NCBI RefSeq assembly: GCF_003952385.1
Contig: NZ_CP034444.1
Coordinates: 6,771,001-6,835,000, forward strand
DNA length: 64,000 nt
Reading direction: 5' to 3'
From: Mesorhizobium sp. M1D.F.Ca.ET.043.01.1.1
Lineage (GTDB): Bacteria; Pseudomonadota; Alphaproteobacteria; Rhizobiales; Rhizobiaceae
A model generated the notes under the pieces. The model was not told the DNA's origin, searched no databases, and saw only the letters and a program-made list of their open reading frames with translations. Below, one piece after another: positions 10,836 through 21,799 of this stretch (the stretch's first letter is position 1; each line of letters begins with the position of its first letter). A program made the translations under genes and the position numbers.

Positions 10836-10875
10836 CGCAACCGTTTAAAGTTTAGTGAATGTGTTGACGTTTTGT

Positions 10876-12081
10876 TCAGCGTAACATCAGAACGCTGCAT
10901 TCGGCGCCGGCTTCCGCCGCCGGGGCGAAGGGCTCGCGCACGATCAGGCCGTTGGCGTCGGCGAGCGTCCTCAGCATCGAGGAATCCTGGATGCCGAACG
11001 GTGTCGCGACCAGCCGTCCGGCCTCCTCGCGCACGACGGCGCGCACATAGTCCTGCCTGAGATCGTTGGCGCGCATCGCGGCGGCCAACCGGGCGGCGCG
11101 GATGTCCTGTCGGTAGTTGCGGCCACCCAGCCGCGCCAGAAGCGGCTTCAGGAACAATTGCGAGCAGACAAGGCTCGCCACCGGATTGCCGGGCAGGCCG
11201 ATGCAGCGGATGTTGCCTAGGCGGCCAAACATCAACGGTTTGCCGGGGCGCATGGCGATCTTCCAGAAATCGAGCTGCATGCCTTCGCCGGTCAGCACGT
11301 CGTGGATGAGGTCGTGGTCGCCGACCGAGGCGCCGCCGAGGGTGACGATGATATCGGCGCCGGCTGAGACCGCTTTCCTAACCAGAGCCGCGATTGCGTC
11401 CTGCCGGTCGGCGGCGATGCCGAGGTCGAGCGCGCGCGCCCCGACCGACTGGGCCGCGGCTGCGACGCCATAGGCATTGGACGAGATGATCTGGTCCGGG
11501 CCGAGCGCGCTGCCGGGCGGCAGCAATTCGTCGCCCGTGGCGATGATGGCCACCAGCGGCTGCCGCACCACGGTGAGGCTCGGATGGTTGGCCGACGCCG
11601 CCAGCGAGAGCGCCGCAGGATCGAGCTGGCGGCCTTTTTCGAGGAGCAGGTCGCCCTGGCCAAAATCGAGCCCGCGGCGACGGACGTTGCGTGCTTCCGC
11701 CGTCGGCTCGGTCACCTCGATCCGGCCGCGGCCGAGGTCGCGGACATTCTCCTGGATGACCACGGTGTCGGCGCCTTCGGGGAGCGGCGCGCCGGTGAAG
11801 ATGCGCACCGCTTCGCCATTGCCGACGGAGCCGGCAAAGCCGCGTCCTGCGGGCGCCATGCCGATCACCGAGAGGCGCGCCGGAGCCGAAGCCACGTCCG
11901 CGGCGCGGGCGGCATAGCCGTCCATGGCCGAAGCGTTGAAGGGCGGCTGGGTGCGCAGCGCCACCATGGGTTCGGCCAGAACGCGGCCGGCGGCGTCAGC
12001 CAGCGGAACGCTTTCGCCAGGCAGCGCGGTTGCGCCATCCAACAGGCGCTCGAGCGCTTCGGCGACCGGAACCAGCGCCAT
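10876..12081 (-). CDS. moeA: Molybdopterin molybdenumtransferase MoeA
   Basis: MoeA inserts molybdate into adenylylated molybdopterin. The protein of about 401 residues has the four-domain MoeA layout, with the N-terminal ASAMDGYA signature, GDELLPPGS in domain III (the MogA-like fold), and [11 protein letters not shown] close to the active site. The C-terminal beta-barrel includes [12 protein letters not shown] 12081 is chosen because it lies 1 base after the moaC stop codon; an upstream ATG at 12099 would overlap moaC. It shares an operon with moaC and the trp genes, an arrangement conserved in rhizobia. Confidence 0.95.
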   Translation of the reverse strand: MALVPVAEALERLLDGATALPGESVPLADAAGRVLAEPMVALRTQPPFNASAMDGYAARAADVASAPARLSVIGMAPAGRGFAGSVGNGEAVRIFTGAPLPEGADTVVIQENVRDLGRGRIEVTEPTAEARNVRRRGLDFGQGDLLLEKGRQLDPAALSLAASANHPSLTVVRQPLVAIIATGDELLPPGSALGPDQIISSNAYGVAAAAQSVGARALDLGIAADRQDAIAALVRKAVSAGADIIVTLGGASVGDHDLIHDVLTGEGMQLDFWKIAMRPGKPLMFGRLGNIRCIGLPGNPVASLVCSQLFLKPLLARLGGRNYRQDIRAARLAAAMRANDLRQDYVRAVVREEAGRLVATPFGIQDSSMLRTLADANGLIVREPFAPAAEAGAECSVLMLR

Positions 12082-12082
12082 C

Positions 12083-12577
12083 TTAAGAACCTGCTCCATG
12101 TTTGGCGGCTTTGTAGTCGCCCGACTTGCCGCCGGTCTTCTCGACCAGCCTGATGCCGGAAATCACCATGGCGCGGTCCGCCGCCTTGGCCATGTCATAG
12201 ATGGTGAGGCAGGCGACCGACGCCGCGGTCAGCGCCTCCATCTCCACCCCGGTCTTGCCGGTGACGCGAGCAAGCGCGGTGACCCTCAGGCCGGGCAGCG
12301 CCGGGTCGGGCTCGATATCGACCGCAACCTTGGTGAGAAGCAGCGGATGGCAGAGCGGAACAAGCTCATGCGTCTTCTTGGCGGCCATGATGCCGGCGAT
12401 GCGCGCCGTGCCAAGCACGTCGCCCTTCTTGGCGTCGCCGGCCAGGATCATCTCCAGCGTTTCCGCCCGCATGGAAACAAAACCTTCGGCGATTGCCGTG
12501 CGCGTCGTCTCGGCCTTGTCGCCGACATCGACCATGTTGGCTTCGCCCTTGGCGCCGAGATGGGTAAGCGCAGGCAT
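12083..12577 (-). CDS. moaC: Cyclic pyranopterin monophosphate synthase MoaC
   Basis: MoaC completes conversion of GTP, after the radical-SAM step of MoaA, to cyclic pyranopterin monophosphate. The protein of about 164 residues shows the family motifs [14 protein letters not shown], the [10 protein letters not shown] region and the [20 protein letters not shown] segment that includes catalytic lysine neighbours. Length is normal. ATG 12577 is preferred over a TTG two codons upstream. The partner moaA lies far away at 47825 on the same strand. Confidence 0.96.
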   Translation of the reverse strand: MPALTHLGAKGEANMVDVGDKAETTRTAIAEGFVSMRAETLEMILAGDAKKGDVLGTARIAGIMAAKKTHELVPLCHPLLLTKVAVDIEPDPALPGLRVTALARVTGKTGVEMEALTAASVACLTIYDMAKAADRAMVISGIRLVEKTGGKSGDYKAAKHGAGS

Positions 12578-12599
12578 CCTCAAACGGCCTTAGAACGAC

Positions 12600-12694
12600 G
12601 TGCGTCCACTTGGACGCACAAAGCACGCTCTAACACTTTGAATCTATGCATCGTGCTCTCCGAAAATCGGAGTCGATTTTCGGGCCGATGCATC
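12600..12694. repeat. Palindromic interspersed repeat covering the 3' end of trpC
   Basis: Two hairpins lie side by side. TGCGTCC/GGACGCA is at 12601-12618, and a longer palindrome at 12646-12694 has outer arms ATGCATCG/CGATGCAT and inner arms CCGAAAATCG/CGATTTTCGG. The second hairpin is read as the last residues and stop codon of trpC. The form is typical of small rhizobial palindromic repeats; copy number elsewhere in the genome cannot be seen here. Confidence 0.75.
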
Positions 12695-13495
12695 GGCCGG
12701 AGCCTTGCCCGTCAGCAGAAGCGCGGTCGCGGCGGCCACGTCGGCCTGCCGCATCAGGCTCTCGCCAACGAGGAAGGTGCCGATCTTGCTCTTCTCCAGC
12801 CGGCGGCAGTCCTGATGGGTGAAGATGCCGCTTTCGCTGACCAGTAGCCGGTCGGCCGGCACCATGGCGGCAAGCCGCTCCGAAACGTCGAGGCTGGTCT
12901 CGAAGGTCCGCAAATCGCGGTTGTTGATGCCGATCAGCCGTGACGAGAGCATGAGCGCGCGCTCCATCTCCTTCTCGTCATGCACCTCGACCAGCGCGTC
13001 CATGCCGAGCTCGAAGGCCGTTGCCTCGAGCTCGCCGGCCAGAGCGTCGTCGACGCTTGCCATGATGATGAGGATCGCGTCCGCGCCCCAGGCCCGCGCC
13101 TCGTGGACCTGGTACGGGTCGAAGAGGAAATCCTTGCGCAGGGCGGGCAGGCCGACGGCGGCGCGCGCGGCTGTCAGAAAGCCCGGCGCGCCCTGGAAGG
13201 ACGGGGCGTCGGTCAGCACCGAGAGGCAGGCCGCTCCGCCTTGCTGGTAGGCCCTGGCGAGCGCCGGCGGATCGAAGTCGGCGCGGATCAAACCCTTGGA
13301 GGGGCTGGCCTTCTTGATCTCGGCGATCAGCGCGAAGCCGCCGGCCTTCCGCCTGGCCTCGAGGGCCGCAAGGAAGCCGCGCGGCGGTTCTGCATCCTTC
13401 GCCTTCGCCTTGACCTCGGCAAGCGGCGCGCTGAGCTTCGCCGCGGCGATCTCTTCGCGCTTGTAGGCTTCGATCTTGCGCAGGATGTCGGACAA
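12644..13495 (-). CDS. trpC: Indole-3-glycerol phosphate synthase
   Basis: This TIM-barrel enzyme closes the indole ring from CdRP in tryptophan synthesis. The 283-residue protein starts with (M)[15 protein letters not shown] from a TTG codon 4 bases after the trpD stop, and shows [15 protein letters not shown] (catalytic lysine region), [33 protein letters not shown] and LVSESGI. The family is usually about 10-15 residues shorter. The extra tail (after KAPADAS) is encoded by a palindromic repeat that also gives the stop codon, so the tail is probably an acquired, non-essential addition. Confidence 0.95.
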   Translation of the reverse strand: MSDILRKIEAYKREEIAAAKLSAPLAEVKAKAKDAEPPRGFLAALEARRKAGGFALIAEIKKASPSKGLIRADFDPPALARAYQQGGAACLSVLTDAPSFQGAPGFLTAARAAVGLPALRKDFLFDPYQVHEARAWGADAILIIMASVDDALAGELEATAFELGMDALVEVHDEKEMERALMLSSRLIGINNRDLRTFETSLDVSERLAAMVPADRLLVSESGIFTHQDCRRLEKSKIGTFLVGESLMRQADVAAATALLLTGKAPADASARKSTPIFGEHDA

Positions 13496-13499
13496 GGTT

Positions 13500-14510
13500 C
13501 TAACCGTTCGAAATCTCGATGAGCTTGTCGAGCACCGCAAGCGCCCGGCCGCTGTCGATGGCTTGCGCGGCGGCCCCAATGCCGTCGGCGAGCGTCGTCG
13601 CCTTGCCGGCCACCACCAGCCCGGCGCCGGCGTTCATCAGCACGGTGTCGCGATAGGCGCCGGCATCGCCGCGCAGCATATCGCGCAATGCCTTGGCATT
13701 GTAGGCCGCATCGCCGCCGCGCAGCTCTTCCTTGCTGTGGCGCTTCAGCCCCACCGCTTCCGGGGTGAGCGTGAAGCTGTGGATTTCACCGCCGGCAAGC
13801 TCAGCCACCTGCGTTTCGCCGGTGGTGGTGATCTCGTCATAACCGTCGCCATGCACGACCCAGGCGTGATCGGCCCCGAGTGCTTTCAGTGTCTCGGCCA
13901 CCGGCATGATCCATTCCGGCAGGAAGACGCCGACCATCTGGCGGCTGACGCCGGCCGGGTTGGACAGCGGTCCAAGCAGGTTGAAGATCGTGCGGGTGCC
14001 GAGCTCGCCGCGGATCGGTCCGACATGCTTCATCGCCGGATGATGCGCCGGCGCGAACATGAAGCCGACTCCGGCCTCGTGGATGCAGCGGCCGATCGTC
14101 TCCGGCGGAATGTCGATCTTGACGCCGAGCGCCATCAGCACGTCGGCGGAGCCGGTCAGCGAGGACAGGCCGCGATTGCCGTGCTTGGCGACCGGAACGC
14201 CCGCCGCCGCGATGACGAAGGCCGAGGCGGTCGAGATGTTGACCGAGTGCGAGTTGTCGCCGCCGGTGCCGACGATGTCGATGGCGCCATGCGGAGCTTC
14301 GACGCGCAGCATCTTGGCGCGCATGGTGGCGACCGCGCCTGAAATCTCGCTCACGGCCTCGCCGCGCACGCGCAGCGCCATCAGGAAACCGCCGATCTGG
14401 CCCGGCGTCGCATCGCCCGACATGATGATGTCGAAAGCCTCGCGCGCTTCCTCGAAGGAGAGCGCGGTGCCAGTGGCGACCTTGGCTATGTGTGTCTTGA
14501 GAGCGCTCAT
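13500..14510 (-). CDS. trpD: Anthranilate phosphoribosyltransferase
   Basis: TrpD joins anthranilate to PRPP in tryptophan synthesis. The 336-residue protein has the glycine-rich PRPP site [20 protein letters not shown], the anthranilate-site segment [17 protein letters not shown] and the downstream [12 protein letters not shown]. Its ATG overlaps the ppiD stop as ATGA, and trpC follows directly, so the run ppiD-trpD-trpC-moaC-moeA-lexA may be transcribed together, with extra promoters such as the one implied by the LexA box. Confidence 0.96.
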   Translation of the reverse strand: MSALKTHIAKVATGTALSFEEAREAFDIIMSGDATPGQIGGFLMALRVRGEAVSEISGAVATMRAKMLRVEAPHGAIDIVGTGGDNSHSVNISTASAFVIAAAGVPVAKHGNRGLSSLTGSADVLMALGVKIDIPPETIGRCIHEAGVGFMFAPAHHPAMKHVGPIRGELGTRTIFNLLGPLSNPAGVSRQMVGVFLPEWIMPVAETLKALGADHAWVVHGDGYDEITTTGETQVAELAGGEIHSFTLTPEAVGLKRHSKEELRGGDAAYNAKALRDMLRGDAGAYRDTVLMNAGAGLVVAGKATTLADGIGAAAQAIDSGRALAVLDKLIEISNG

Positions 14511-16399
14511 CGTGTCTGTGCTTGCGATACGGCGGCCGGATCGATGCGAACGTCATACTGCGACTGCAGCTGCGCCACCAGCTGGTCGAGCAGGTCGTCG
14601 GATATGCCGGCGCTGAAGGATTTCTGCGCATCGTCCGGGACGGAGCTGCCATCGGCGCCGGCCGGTTCAAAGACTTCGGCGACCTTGAACAGGATCTGGC
14701 CGTCGCCGGTGGGCGAGGGGATCAGGCCCGTGCCGCCTTCGCCGACGCCGAACATGGCCGCGGCACCTTCCTTGCCGAAATCGGCATCGTCGGCTTCGCG
14801 CTTCAGGCCGCGCTTGGTCTGCTTCTCGAGCTTCAGCTCGCCTGCGATCACATCGAGCGCCGTGCCGGCCTTGAGGCGCTTTTCCAGCTCCCCGGCCTTC
14901 GCGTCGAGCCGCTTGTCGGTCTCGGCGGCGGTCCAGTCGGCCGCCACCTTCTGGCGGACTTCGTCCAGCGTGCGGTCGCGCGCTGCCGTGATCGATTGGA
15001 CTTCGTAGAACACGAAGCCGTTGTCGGCGGTCGTCAGGCCTTCATTCTCCGTGTTCGGCTCGGCCTCGAAGACCGCCTTGATGAGGTCGGCCGATTGCGG
15101 CAGGTCGTTGACGACCGTGTCGTCCGGCCGCTGGCCGGTGCGGTCGATGGCGTCGACGGTGACGACCTTGAGCTTCAGCTTTTCCGCCGCCTGGGCAAGC
15201 GAGGCGCCCGAAGCGCGGGTGTCCTCGTAGCTGTCGTGGACGTCGAGCAAGATGCGGCTCGCCTCGCCGAGCGCCATGTCCTTGCGGATCTGGTCGGACA
15301 CTTCGGAGAGCGACTTCACCACCTGCGGCTTGATCTCGGTGACGCGCAGCAGCACCGGGCCGAAGGCGCCCTGGACCACCGGGCTCACCTCGTTGGCGTT
15401 GAGCGAGAAGGCTGCGTCGGCGACCGCCTTGTCGGCGATCTTGTCCTTGGCCAGCGTGCCGAGCAGCGTGTCGGCCTGTGTCTTGCCCTCGGCGGTGACG
15501 ATCTTGTCGAAGGTGGCGCCGGTCTTCAGGGAGTCATATGCCGCCTTGGCCGCGTCCGGCGTCTTGAACACCAGCTGTTCGATGGTGCGCATTTCGGGCG
15601 TGGTGTAGCGCGCCTTGTTCTTGTTGTAGTCGTCGGCGACCTGGCTGTCGGTCACCGCCGTCGGGTCCATGATGTCCTGCGGCTCGAGCCGGACATAGGA
15701 GAACTTGCGGTACTCGGGCGCGGCGTAATTCTTCTTGTTGGCCTCGAAATAGGTTTTCAGCGCACTGTCGGCCGGCGCCTCGATCGGCTGCACCAGCGTC
15801 TTCGGCAGGACGAGATAGTCGATCGTGCGATCCTCGCCGCGATAGAGCGCGACCGCCTTCAGGAAGGTCTGCGGCGCCTTGAGGCCGTCGGAAATCGCCT
15901 CGACGATCTGCTGGCGCACGGCCACCTGCGAGCGATTCTTGAGATAGTCCTCCGGGCGCATGCCGACCTGGCGAAGCAGATATTCGAAGGTCCTGCGGTC
16001 AAACTGGCCGCTCGGGCCTTTGAAGGCCGGATCCTCGTGCGTCAACTCGGCCAGCCGGTCCTTGGAAAGCCCAAGCCCGAGCTTACGGGCCTGCTCGTCG
16101 AGCACGGCACCAGAAACGAGTTGCGCCAGAACCTGGTTGTCGATGCCGAGCAGCTTCGCCTGCTCCCGCGTGATGCGCTGGCCGTATTGCTGCGACAGCA
16201 GATTGATCTGGCGATCGTATGCCAGGCGGTACTCGTTGATCGACACCGTCGTGCCGCCAGCGGTAATTACGGAATGATGGCCGGCCAAGGTTCCCGACAG
16301 ACGCCCGGAAATACCCCAGACGGCAAAGCTCACCACCAGCAAGGATAGCAACGCCTTCGCGACCCAGGTGCCCGCCGCGCTTCTCAATAAACCAAGCAT
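14507..16399 (-). CDS. PpiD-like periplasmic peptidyl-prolyl isomerase
   Basis: The protein has 630 residues, an N-terminal membrane anchor (residues 9-31, [19 protein letters not shown]), a SurA_N-type chaperone domain (about 35-160), a parvulin-like central region (about 240-360, including [13 protein letters not shown] and the [13 protein letters not shown] strand) and a second related region after it. It is expected to help fold outer-membrane proteins as they leave the Sec channel. ATG 16399 follows GGAAG by 6 bases. The much longer reading frame to 17389 is antisense to tpiA and is not used. It is divergent from tpiA. Confidence 0.9.
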   Translation of the reverse strand: MLGLLRSAAGTWVAKALLSLLVVSFAVWGISGRLSGTLAGHHSVITAGGTTVSINEYRLAYDRQINLLSQQYGQRITREQAKLLGIDNQVLAQLVSGAVLDEQARKLGLGLSKDRLAELTHEDPAFKGPSGQFDRRTFEYLLRQVGMRPEDYLKNRSQVAVRQQIVEAISDGLKAPQTFLKAVALYRGEDRTIDYLVLPKTLVQPIEAPADSALKTYFEANKKNYAAPEYRKFSYVRLEPQDIMDPTAVTDSQVADDYNKNKARYTTPEMRTIEQLVFKTPDAAKAAYDSLKTGATFDKIVTAEGKTQADTLLGTLAKDKIADKAVADAAFSLNANEVSPVVQGAFGPVLLRVTEIKPQVVKSLSEVSDQIRKDMALGEASRILLDVHDSYEDTRASGASLAQAAEKLKLKVVTVDAIDRTGQRPDDTVVNDLPQSADLIKAVFEAEPNTENEGLTTADNGFVFYEVQSITAARDRTLDEVRQKVAADWTAAETDKRLDAKAGELEKRLKAGTALDVIAGELKLEKQTKRGLKREADDADFGKEGAAAMFGVGEGGTGLIPSPTGDGQILFKVAEVFEPAGADGSSVPDDAQKSFSAGISDDLLDQLVAQLQSQYDVRIDPAAVSQAQTR

Positions 16400-16543
16400 G
16401 CTTACTTCCGATTTTTGCGCATTTTCGCATGCGCCGAGTCTGAAACAAGCGCAATAGCGTCCTTCCGGTCCACTGTCGATTGCTTTGTGGCTTGATTTTG
16501 GTAGTGAGGGCGCTGCCTTATGTCGCCTGGAGAAACCGACCCC

Positions 16544-17311
16544 ATGACCCTTGGAATCCGTCCGCTCGTTGCCGGCAACTGGAAAATGAACGGCACCAGC
16601 GCCTCGCTCAACGAGCTGAGGATGATCGGCAACGGCTTCATGAGCGGGCTCGATGCGGAGACCGAGGCATTGGTCTGCGTGCCGGCGACCCTGCTTCATC
16701 AGGCCGCCGAGATCCTTTCGCGCACGCCGGTTCGCGCCGGCGGCGAGGATTGCCATCCCAAGGAGAGCGGCGCCCATACGGGTGAGATTTCGGCCGAGAT
16801 GCTGAAGGATGCCGGCGCCAGCCATGTCATCGTCGGCCATTCCGAGCGCCGCGAGCAGTGCGGCGACGACGACGCGATAGTCCACGCCAAGGCGTCGGCG
16901 GCCTGGCGGGCAGGGCTGGTGGCGATCATCTGCATCGGCGAGACACGCGCCGAACGCGAAGCCGGCGCGACGCTCGATGTCCTGTCGCGCCAACTCGACG
17001 GTTCCGTGCCTCCAAGCGCCACCGCCGCCAACACCATCATCGCCTACGAGCCCGTCTGGGCGATCGGCACCGGCCTGACGCCGACCGCCGCCGATGTTGC
17101 GGACGCGCATGCGCATATTCGCGGCAAGCTCATCGCGCTGCTCGGCGATGCCGCGGCCAGGATGCGCATTCTCTACGGCGGTTCGGTCAAGCCATCCAAT
17201 GCGGCGGAACTGCTTGGCGTCGAGAATGTCGACGGCGCGCTGGTCGGCGGCGCAAGCCTGAAGGCCGCCGACTTCCTCGCCATTGCGGAAGCCTATATGA
17301 ACATGGCGTAG
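16544..17311 (+). CDS. tpiA: Triosephosphate isomerase
   Basis: This enzyme interconverts dihydroxyacetone phosphate and glyceraldehyde 3-phosphate. It has 255 residues with the catalytic lysine in AGNWKMNG, the catalytic histidine in VGHSERR, the glutamate in [11 protein letters not shown] and the phosphate loop [13 protein letters not shown] 16544 gives the family N-terminus; the earlier ATG at 16520 adds eight unrelated residues. The shared upstream region with ppiD (16400-16543) should hold both promoters. Confidence 0.97.
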   Translation: MTLGIRPLVAGNWKMNGTSASLNELRMIGNGFMSGLDAETEALVCVPATLLHQAAEILSRTPVRAGGEDCHPKESGAHTGEISAEMLKDAGASHVIVGHSERREQCGDDDAIVHAKASAAWRAGLVAIICIGETRAEREAGATLDVLSRQLDGSVPPSATAANTIIAYEPVWAIGTGLTPTAADVADAHAHIRGKLIALLGDAAARMRILYGGSVKPSNAAELLGVENVDGALVGGASLKAADFLAIAEAYMNMA

Positions 17312-17480
17312 CCGCAGAGGCCTTCCCACGCGGCAGAGGCAGGCTGAAATCGTTGCAATGGCCGCATTGCTCCCCATATTCCCGGCCACGGGCTTGGAAA
17401 TGCCACCAAAGCATTGTAAGGAGCCGCCTCCAAATCACCGGCCGTATGCGCGGCCGCGCACGGCCTCGCCAGGATAAATT

Positions 17481-17957
17481 ATGGAAACCGTACTGATCGT
17501 CGTTCACCTCATGGTCGTACTCGCCCTTGTCGGCGTGGTGCTGCTGCAGCGTTCCGAAGGCGGCGGTCTCGGCATCGGCGGCGGTTCCGGTTTCATGACG
17601 GCGCGGGGCGCCGCCAACGCGCTGACCCGCGCCACCGCGATCCTGGCGGCGGCTTTCTTCGTTACCTCGCTCGCGCTATCCATCCTCGCCCGCTACGGCG
17701 AGAAGCCGACCGACATTCTCGATCGGGTCCCCAGCAAGGGCGTGCTCAACCAGCTGCCGGGCGCCAATGGCCCGGTGGGCAGCTCGCAGCCGGCAGCGCC
17801 GTCGGGCGGCACGACGACCACGACGCCGCTGTCGAATGGCGGCACCACCACGGCTCCGCCCACCGTTCCCACCACGCCGGCGCCCGCGAATCCGACCACG
17901 CCGCCGGCCACGAACGGCGTTACCTTGCCGGTCACTCCGCAGGTTCCGAACCAGTAG
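17481..17957 (+). CDS. secG: Protein translocase subunit SecG
   Basis: SecG is the small accessory subunit of the SecYEG channel. Of the 158 residues, the first 75 match the family: two membrane helices around METVLIVVHLMVVLALVGVV and the ATAILAAAFFVTSLALSIL segment, joined by a glycine-rich loop (RSEGGGLGIGGGSG). The second half is a low-complexity Pro/Thr/Ala tail seen in many alphaproteobacterial SecG proteins. It is located 170 bases after tpiA, a conserved neighbourhood. Confidence 0.93.
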   Translation: METVLIVVHLMVVLALVGVVLLQRSEGGGLGIGGGSGFMTARGAANALTRATAILAAAFFVTSLALSILARYGEKPTDILDRVPSKGVLNQLPGANGPVGSSQPAAPSGGTTTTTPLSNGGTTTAPPTVPTTPAPANPTTPPATNGVTLPVTPQVPNQ

Positions 17958-18169
17958 CCAGGCAAGCATCGCCGCCGCGACCTGTTGTTCTTTGAACACA
18001 GTCGCGGCAAATGCCGCTTCATCACGAAGATTCAACCAAGCGTAGCGCGTCACTCAGCTTGAGGGCGCGCTGGCAAATCGATTATAGATTGCGCGCGGCA
18101 CTTTTCGGCGTCCTTGGGGGGCGCCGGGCGACGCCGTGGGCAACTCGCATAGAAAATCGGATCTTCGCC

Positions 18170-19282
18170 ATGCAGCTTCGCAGCTTCATCCTTTTGGGAT
18201 TCTGTGCCGTATTCGGCATGGGATCCCCGGCCTTTGCCTCGCCGGCAAACCTGGCCACTTCGCCGTCGGTAGAGAAGACCGACGCAATTCCCGTCGCCGC
18301 CAAGAGCGACGCATCACAGCTGAGGCTTCTCAAGAAGAAGAAAAACCCGACCTCGGACGACCTCGCGGAGATCAAGAAGCTCGAGGCCAAGATCGCCGCC
18401 GACAGGGATGCGGCCAAGGAAAAGGCGCTCGAAGCCCGCAAGCTGGCGATGCGCGAGGCGGCCAAGGCCAAGGCCGACGCGGCCCGCCAGGAATGGCTAG
18501 TCAAGAAGGGGTCAGCTGCGTCAGCGGAAGTGGCCGATGCCAGGCCGCTCAAGAAGATCACCAGGATCATCGCGCCCCTCGAGCCAGTTTCGCCGATCCA
18601 GACCGACGAGCCCATGACAGCGGACGCCATGAACATTGCGGCCTCCGGCAACAACGGTGAGCTGCGCAGCGAACAGCCGGGGCAGAAGCGGAGCAGCGGT
18701 GGGCTGTTCGCGGGCCTGTTCGGCGGTCAGTCGGTGACCTCGATCAACTATCTGCCCGAGACCCGCGCGCTCGATTCGGCGCTCGCCAAGAAGGACGCCA
18801 AGAGGCCATTCAAGGTGAAGCCGGAATTCGTGCCGCAGGACGTCACGTTCACTGGGTACGAGCCGGGCACCATAGTCATCGACACCAGCGCCCGCCGCCT
18901 CTATCTCGTCGAGTCGTTTTCCACGGCGCGCCGCTATGCCATCGCGGTCGGCCGCGAAGGCTTGCAGTTCAAGGGTACCGTCGCCGTTGGCGACAAGCAG
19001 GAATGGCCGCGCTGGATCCCGACCCTCGACATGCAGAAGCGCGAGCCGAAGCACTATGGCCAATACAAGGACGGCATGCCCGGCGGCGGCGAGAATCCGC
19101 TCGGCGCGCGCGCCATCTACCTCTATGACGGCAAGAAGGACACGCATCTGCGCATCCACGGCACGATCGCGCCGCAGTCGATCGGAACCAGCGCTTCCAA
19201 CGGCTGCTTCCGCATGATCAACGAGCACGTCATGGACCTCTACAGCCGCGTCAAGATCGGCACCAAGGTTGTTATTATATAA
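18170..19282 (+). CDS. Periplasmic L,D-transpeptidase (ErfK/YkuD family)
   Basis: The protein has a signal peptide (MQLRSFILLGFCAVFGMGSP, cleavage near FAS), then a lysine/alanine-rich coiled coil (about residues 40-115), a linker, and a YkuD catalytic domain (about 235-370). The catalytic cysteine is C346 in SNGCFRM with the upstream histidine in RIHGTIAP. It should form 3-3 peptidoglycan crosslinks or attach proteins to peptidoglycan. The start at 18170 is chosen over 18011 because only it exposes a signal peptide. A strong Rho-independent terminator follows. Confidence 0.9.
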   Translation: MQLRSFILLGFCAVFGMGSPAFASPANLATSPSVEKTDAIPVAAKSDASQLRLLKKKKNPTSDDLAEIKKLEAKIAADRDAAKEKALEARKLAMREAAKAKADAARQEWLVKKGSAASAEVADARPLKKITRIIAPLEPVSPIQTDEPMTADAMNIAASGNNGELRSEQPGQKRSSGGLFAGLFGGQSVTSINYLPETRALDSALAKKDAKRPFKVKPEFVPQDVTFTGYEPGTIVIDTSARRLYLVESFSTARRYAIAVGREGLQFKGTVAVGDKQEWPRWIPTLDMQKREPKHYGQYKDGMPGGGENPLGARAIYLYDGKKDTHLRIHGTIAPQSIGTSASNGCFRMINEHVMDLYSRVKIGTKVVII

Positions 19283-19324
19283 CAACTCAGTCGTTATTAT
19301 CTGACGCGTTCGCGCAAACTGCCG

Positions 19325-19355
19325 AAAGGGCCGGCACCGCCGGCCCTTTTGTTTT
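19325..19355 (+). terminator. Rho-independent terminator after the L,D-transpeptidase gene
   Basis: AAAGGGCCGGC and GCCGGCCCTTT form a perfect 11-bp stem with a 3-base loop (ACC), followed by TTTTGTTTT. It ends the tpiA-secG-transpeptidase direction before pyrG. Confidence 0.92.
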
Positions 19356-19371
19356 GAGTTCTTGTTTTGAC

Positions 19372-19415
19372 GCATGTCGTTCTGCCAAAACCGCTTGGCG
19401 CTTTTGGCGACATGC
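19372..19415. repeat. GCATGTCG...CGACATGC palindromic repeat
   Basis: Outer arms GCATGTCG/CGACATGC (19372-19379, 19408-19415) and inner arms GCCAAAA/TTTTGGC surround a short centre. A closely related element lies at 37012-37056. It sits about 100 bases upstream of pyrG. Confidence 0.75.
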
Positions 19416-19507
19416 TTCGCAAACGCCCACAGCGGGCACCGTCGCCATTTTGGGAAAAAGCCTTCGCGGCGGTTTTTTCTCTGGCGGAATCAATCAGGCC
19501 ACGTTAA

Positions 19508-21147
<1,640 letters not shown>

Positions 21148-21148
<1 letters not shown>

Positions 21149-21697
21149 TGCGGACATACATCGCGCTGCTCTACAGCATCCTCCTCGGCGAGGGACGGCG
21201 GGTCGTCATGGCCGACCTCAAGGCGATGGCCGAAGGCGTCGGCCTGAAGAACGTCCGCACGCTGGTGGCGACGGGCAATCTGGTCTTCGAGGCGCGGACG
21301 GCCAAGATTTCCGGTCTCGAGCATCGGCTGGAGAAGGCCTTCGAAGAGACCTTCGGCCGTCATGTCGACATTATCGTGCGCGGCGCCGAGGACTGGCTGA
21401 AGCTCGCGGCCAGCAATCCGTTTCCGGCCGAGTCAGCCGATACCCGGTGATCAGGTCGCGGTGCGCGTGATGCGCAGCCCGGCGCCGGCCGAGGCCGTTG
21501 CGGCGCTGCATTCCTATGCTGCCGAGCATGAAAAGGTGGCTTCGGTCGACGGCGATATCTGGCTTGTGTTTTCGCGCGAGCGGCCGAGTTCGCGGCTGCT
21601 TGCAGCGGCAAACCACAAGCGCATGGGCGTCGGCACTTCCCGCAACTGGAATACGGTGCGCAGGCTGGCGGAGATGGTGAAGGGAATAGGGGAATAG
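21148..21697 (+). pseudogene. DUF1697-family gene broken by a frameshift
   Basis: The first part (21148-21450) starts with MRTYIALLYSILLGEG and continues to NPFPAESAD, matching the N-terminal half of DUF1697 proteins of about 180 residues. It then hits TGA. The second half resumes in the next frame: PGDQVAVRVMRSPAPAEA, then the family C-terminal segment SRLLAAANHKRMGVGTSRNW. Removing one base near 21442 joins the halves cleanly, so this is a single-base insertion (or equivalent). The final codons and TAG stop lie in an 8-bp tandem repeat. A sequencing error remains possible. The function of the family is unknown. Confidence 0.85.
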
Positions 21698-21752
21698 GGG
21701 AATAGGGGAATAGGGGAATAGGGGAATAGGGGAATAGGGGAATAGGGGAATA
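21682..21752. repeat. Tandem repeat of GGGGAATA, about nine copies
   Basis: Nine nearly perfect head-to-tail copies of the 8-bp unit GGGGAATA (the first lacks one G) run from inside the last codons of the DUF1697 gene into the gap before the convergent NCS1 gene. The unit is not a multiple of three, so copy-number change would shift any frame read through it. Confidence 0.95.
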
Positions 21753-21799
21753 GGGCTCGCCTGCTCCCCTACTTACCTGCTCCCTTACTCCCCCAATTC

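Noticed and set aside
16400..17389. N-terminal extension of the PpiD-like protein to 17389
   Set aside because: The added 330 codons are antisense to tpiA, and the internal ATG 16399 has a ribosome binding site and begins just before the membrane anchor.
17974..18008. Terminator after secG (GCCGCGAC/GTCGCGGC)
   Set aside because: The 19-base loop and lack of a T-run make it weak; not listed as a feature.
21682..21752. Possible CRISPR-like array
   Set aside because: Units of 8 bases are directly adjacent with no spacers; it is a simple tandem repeat.
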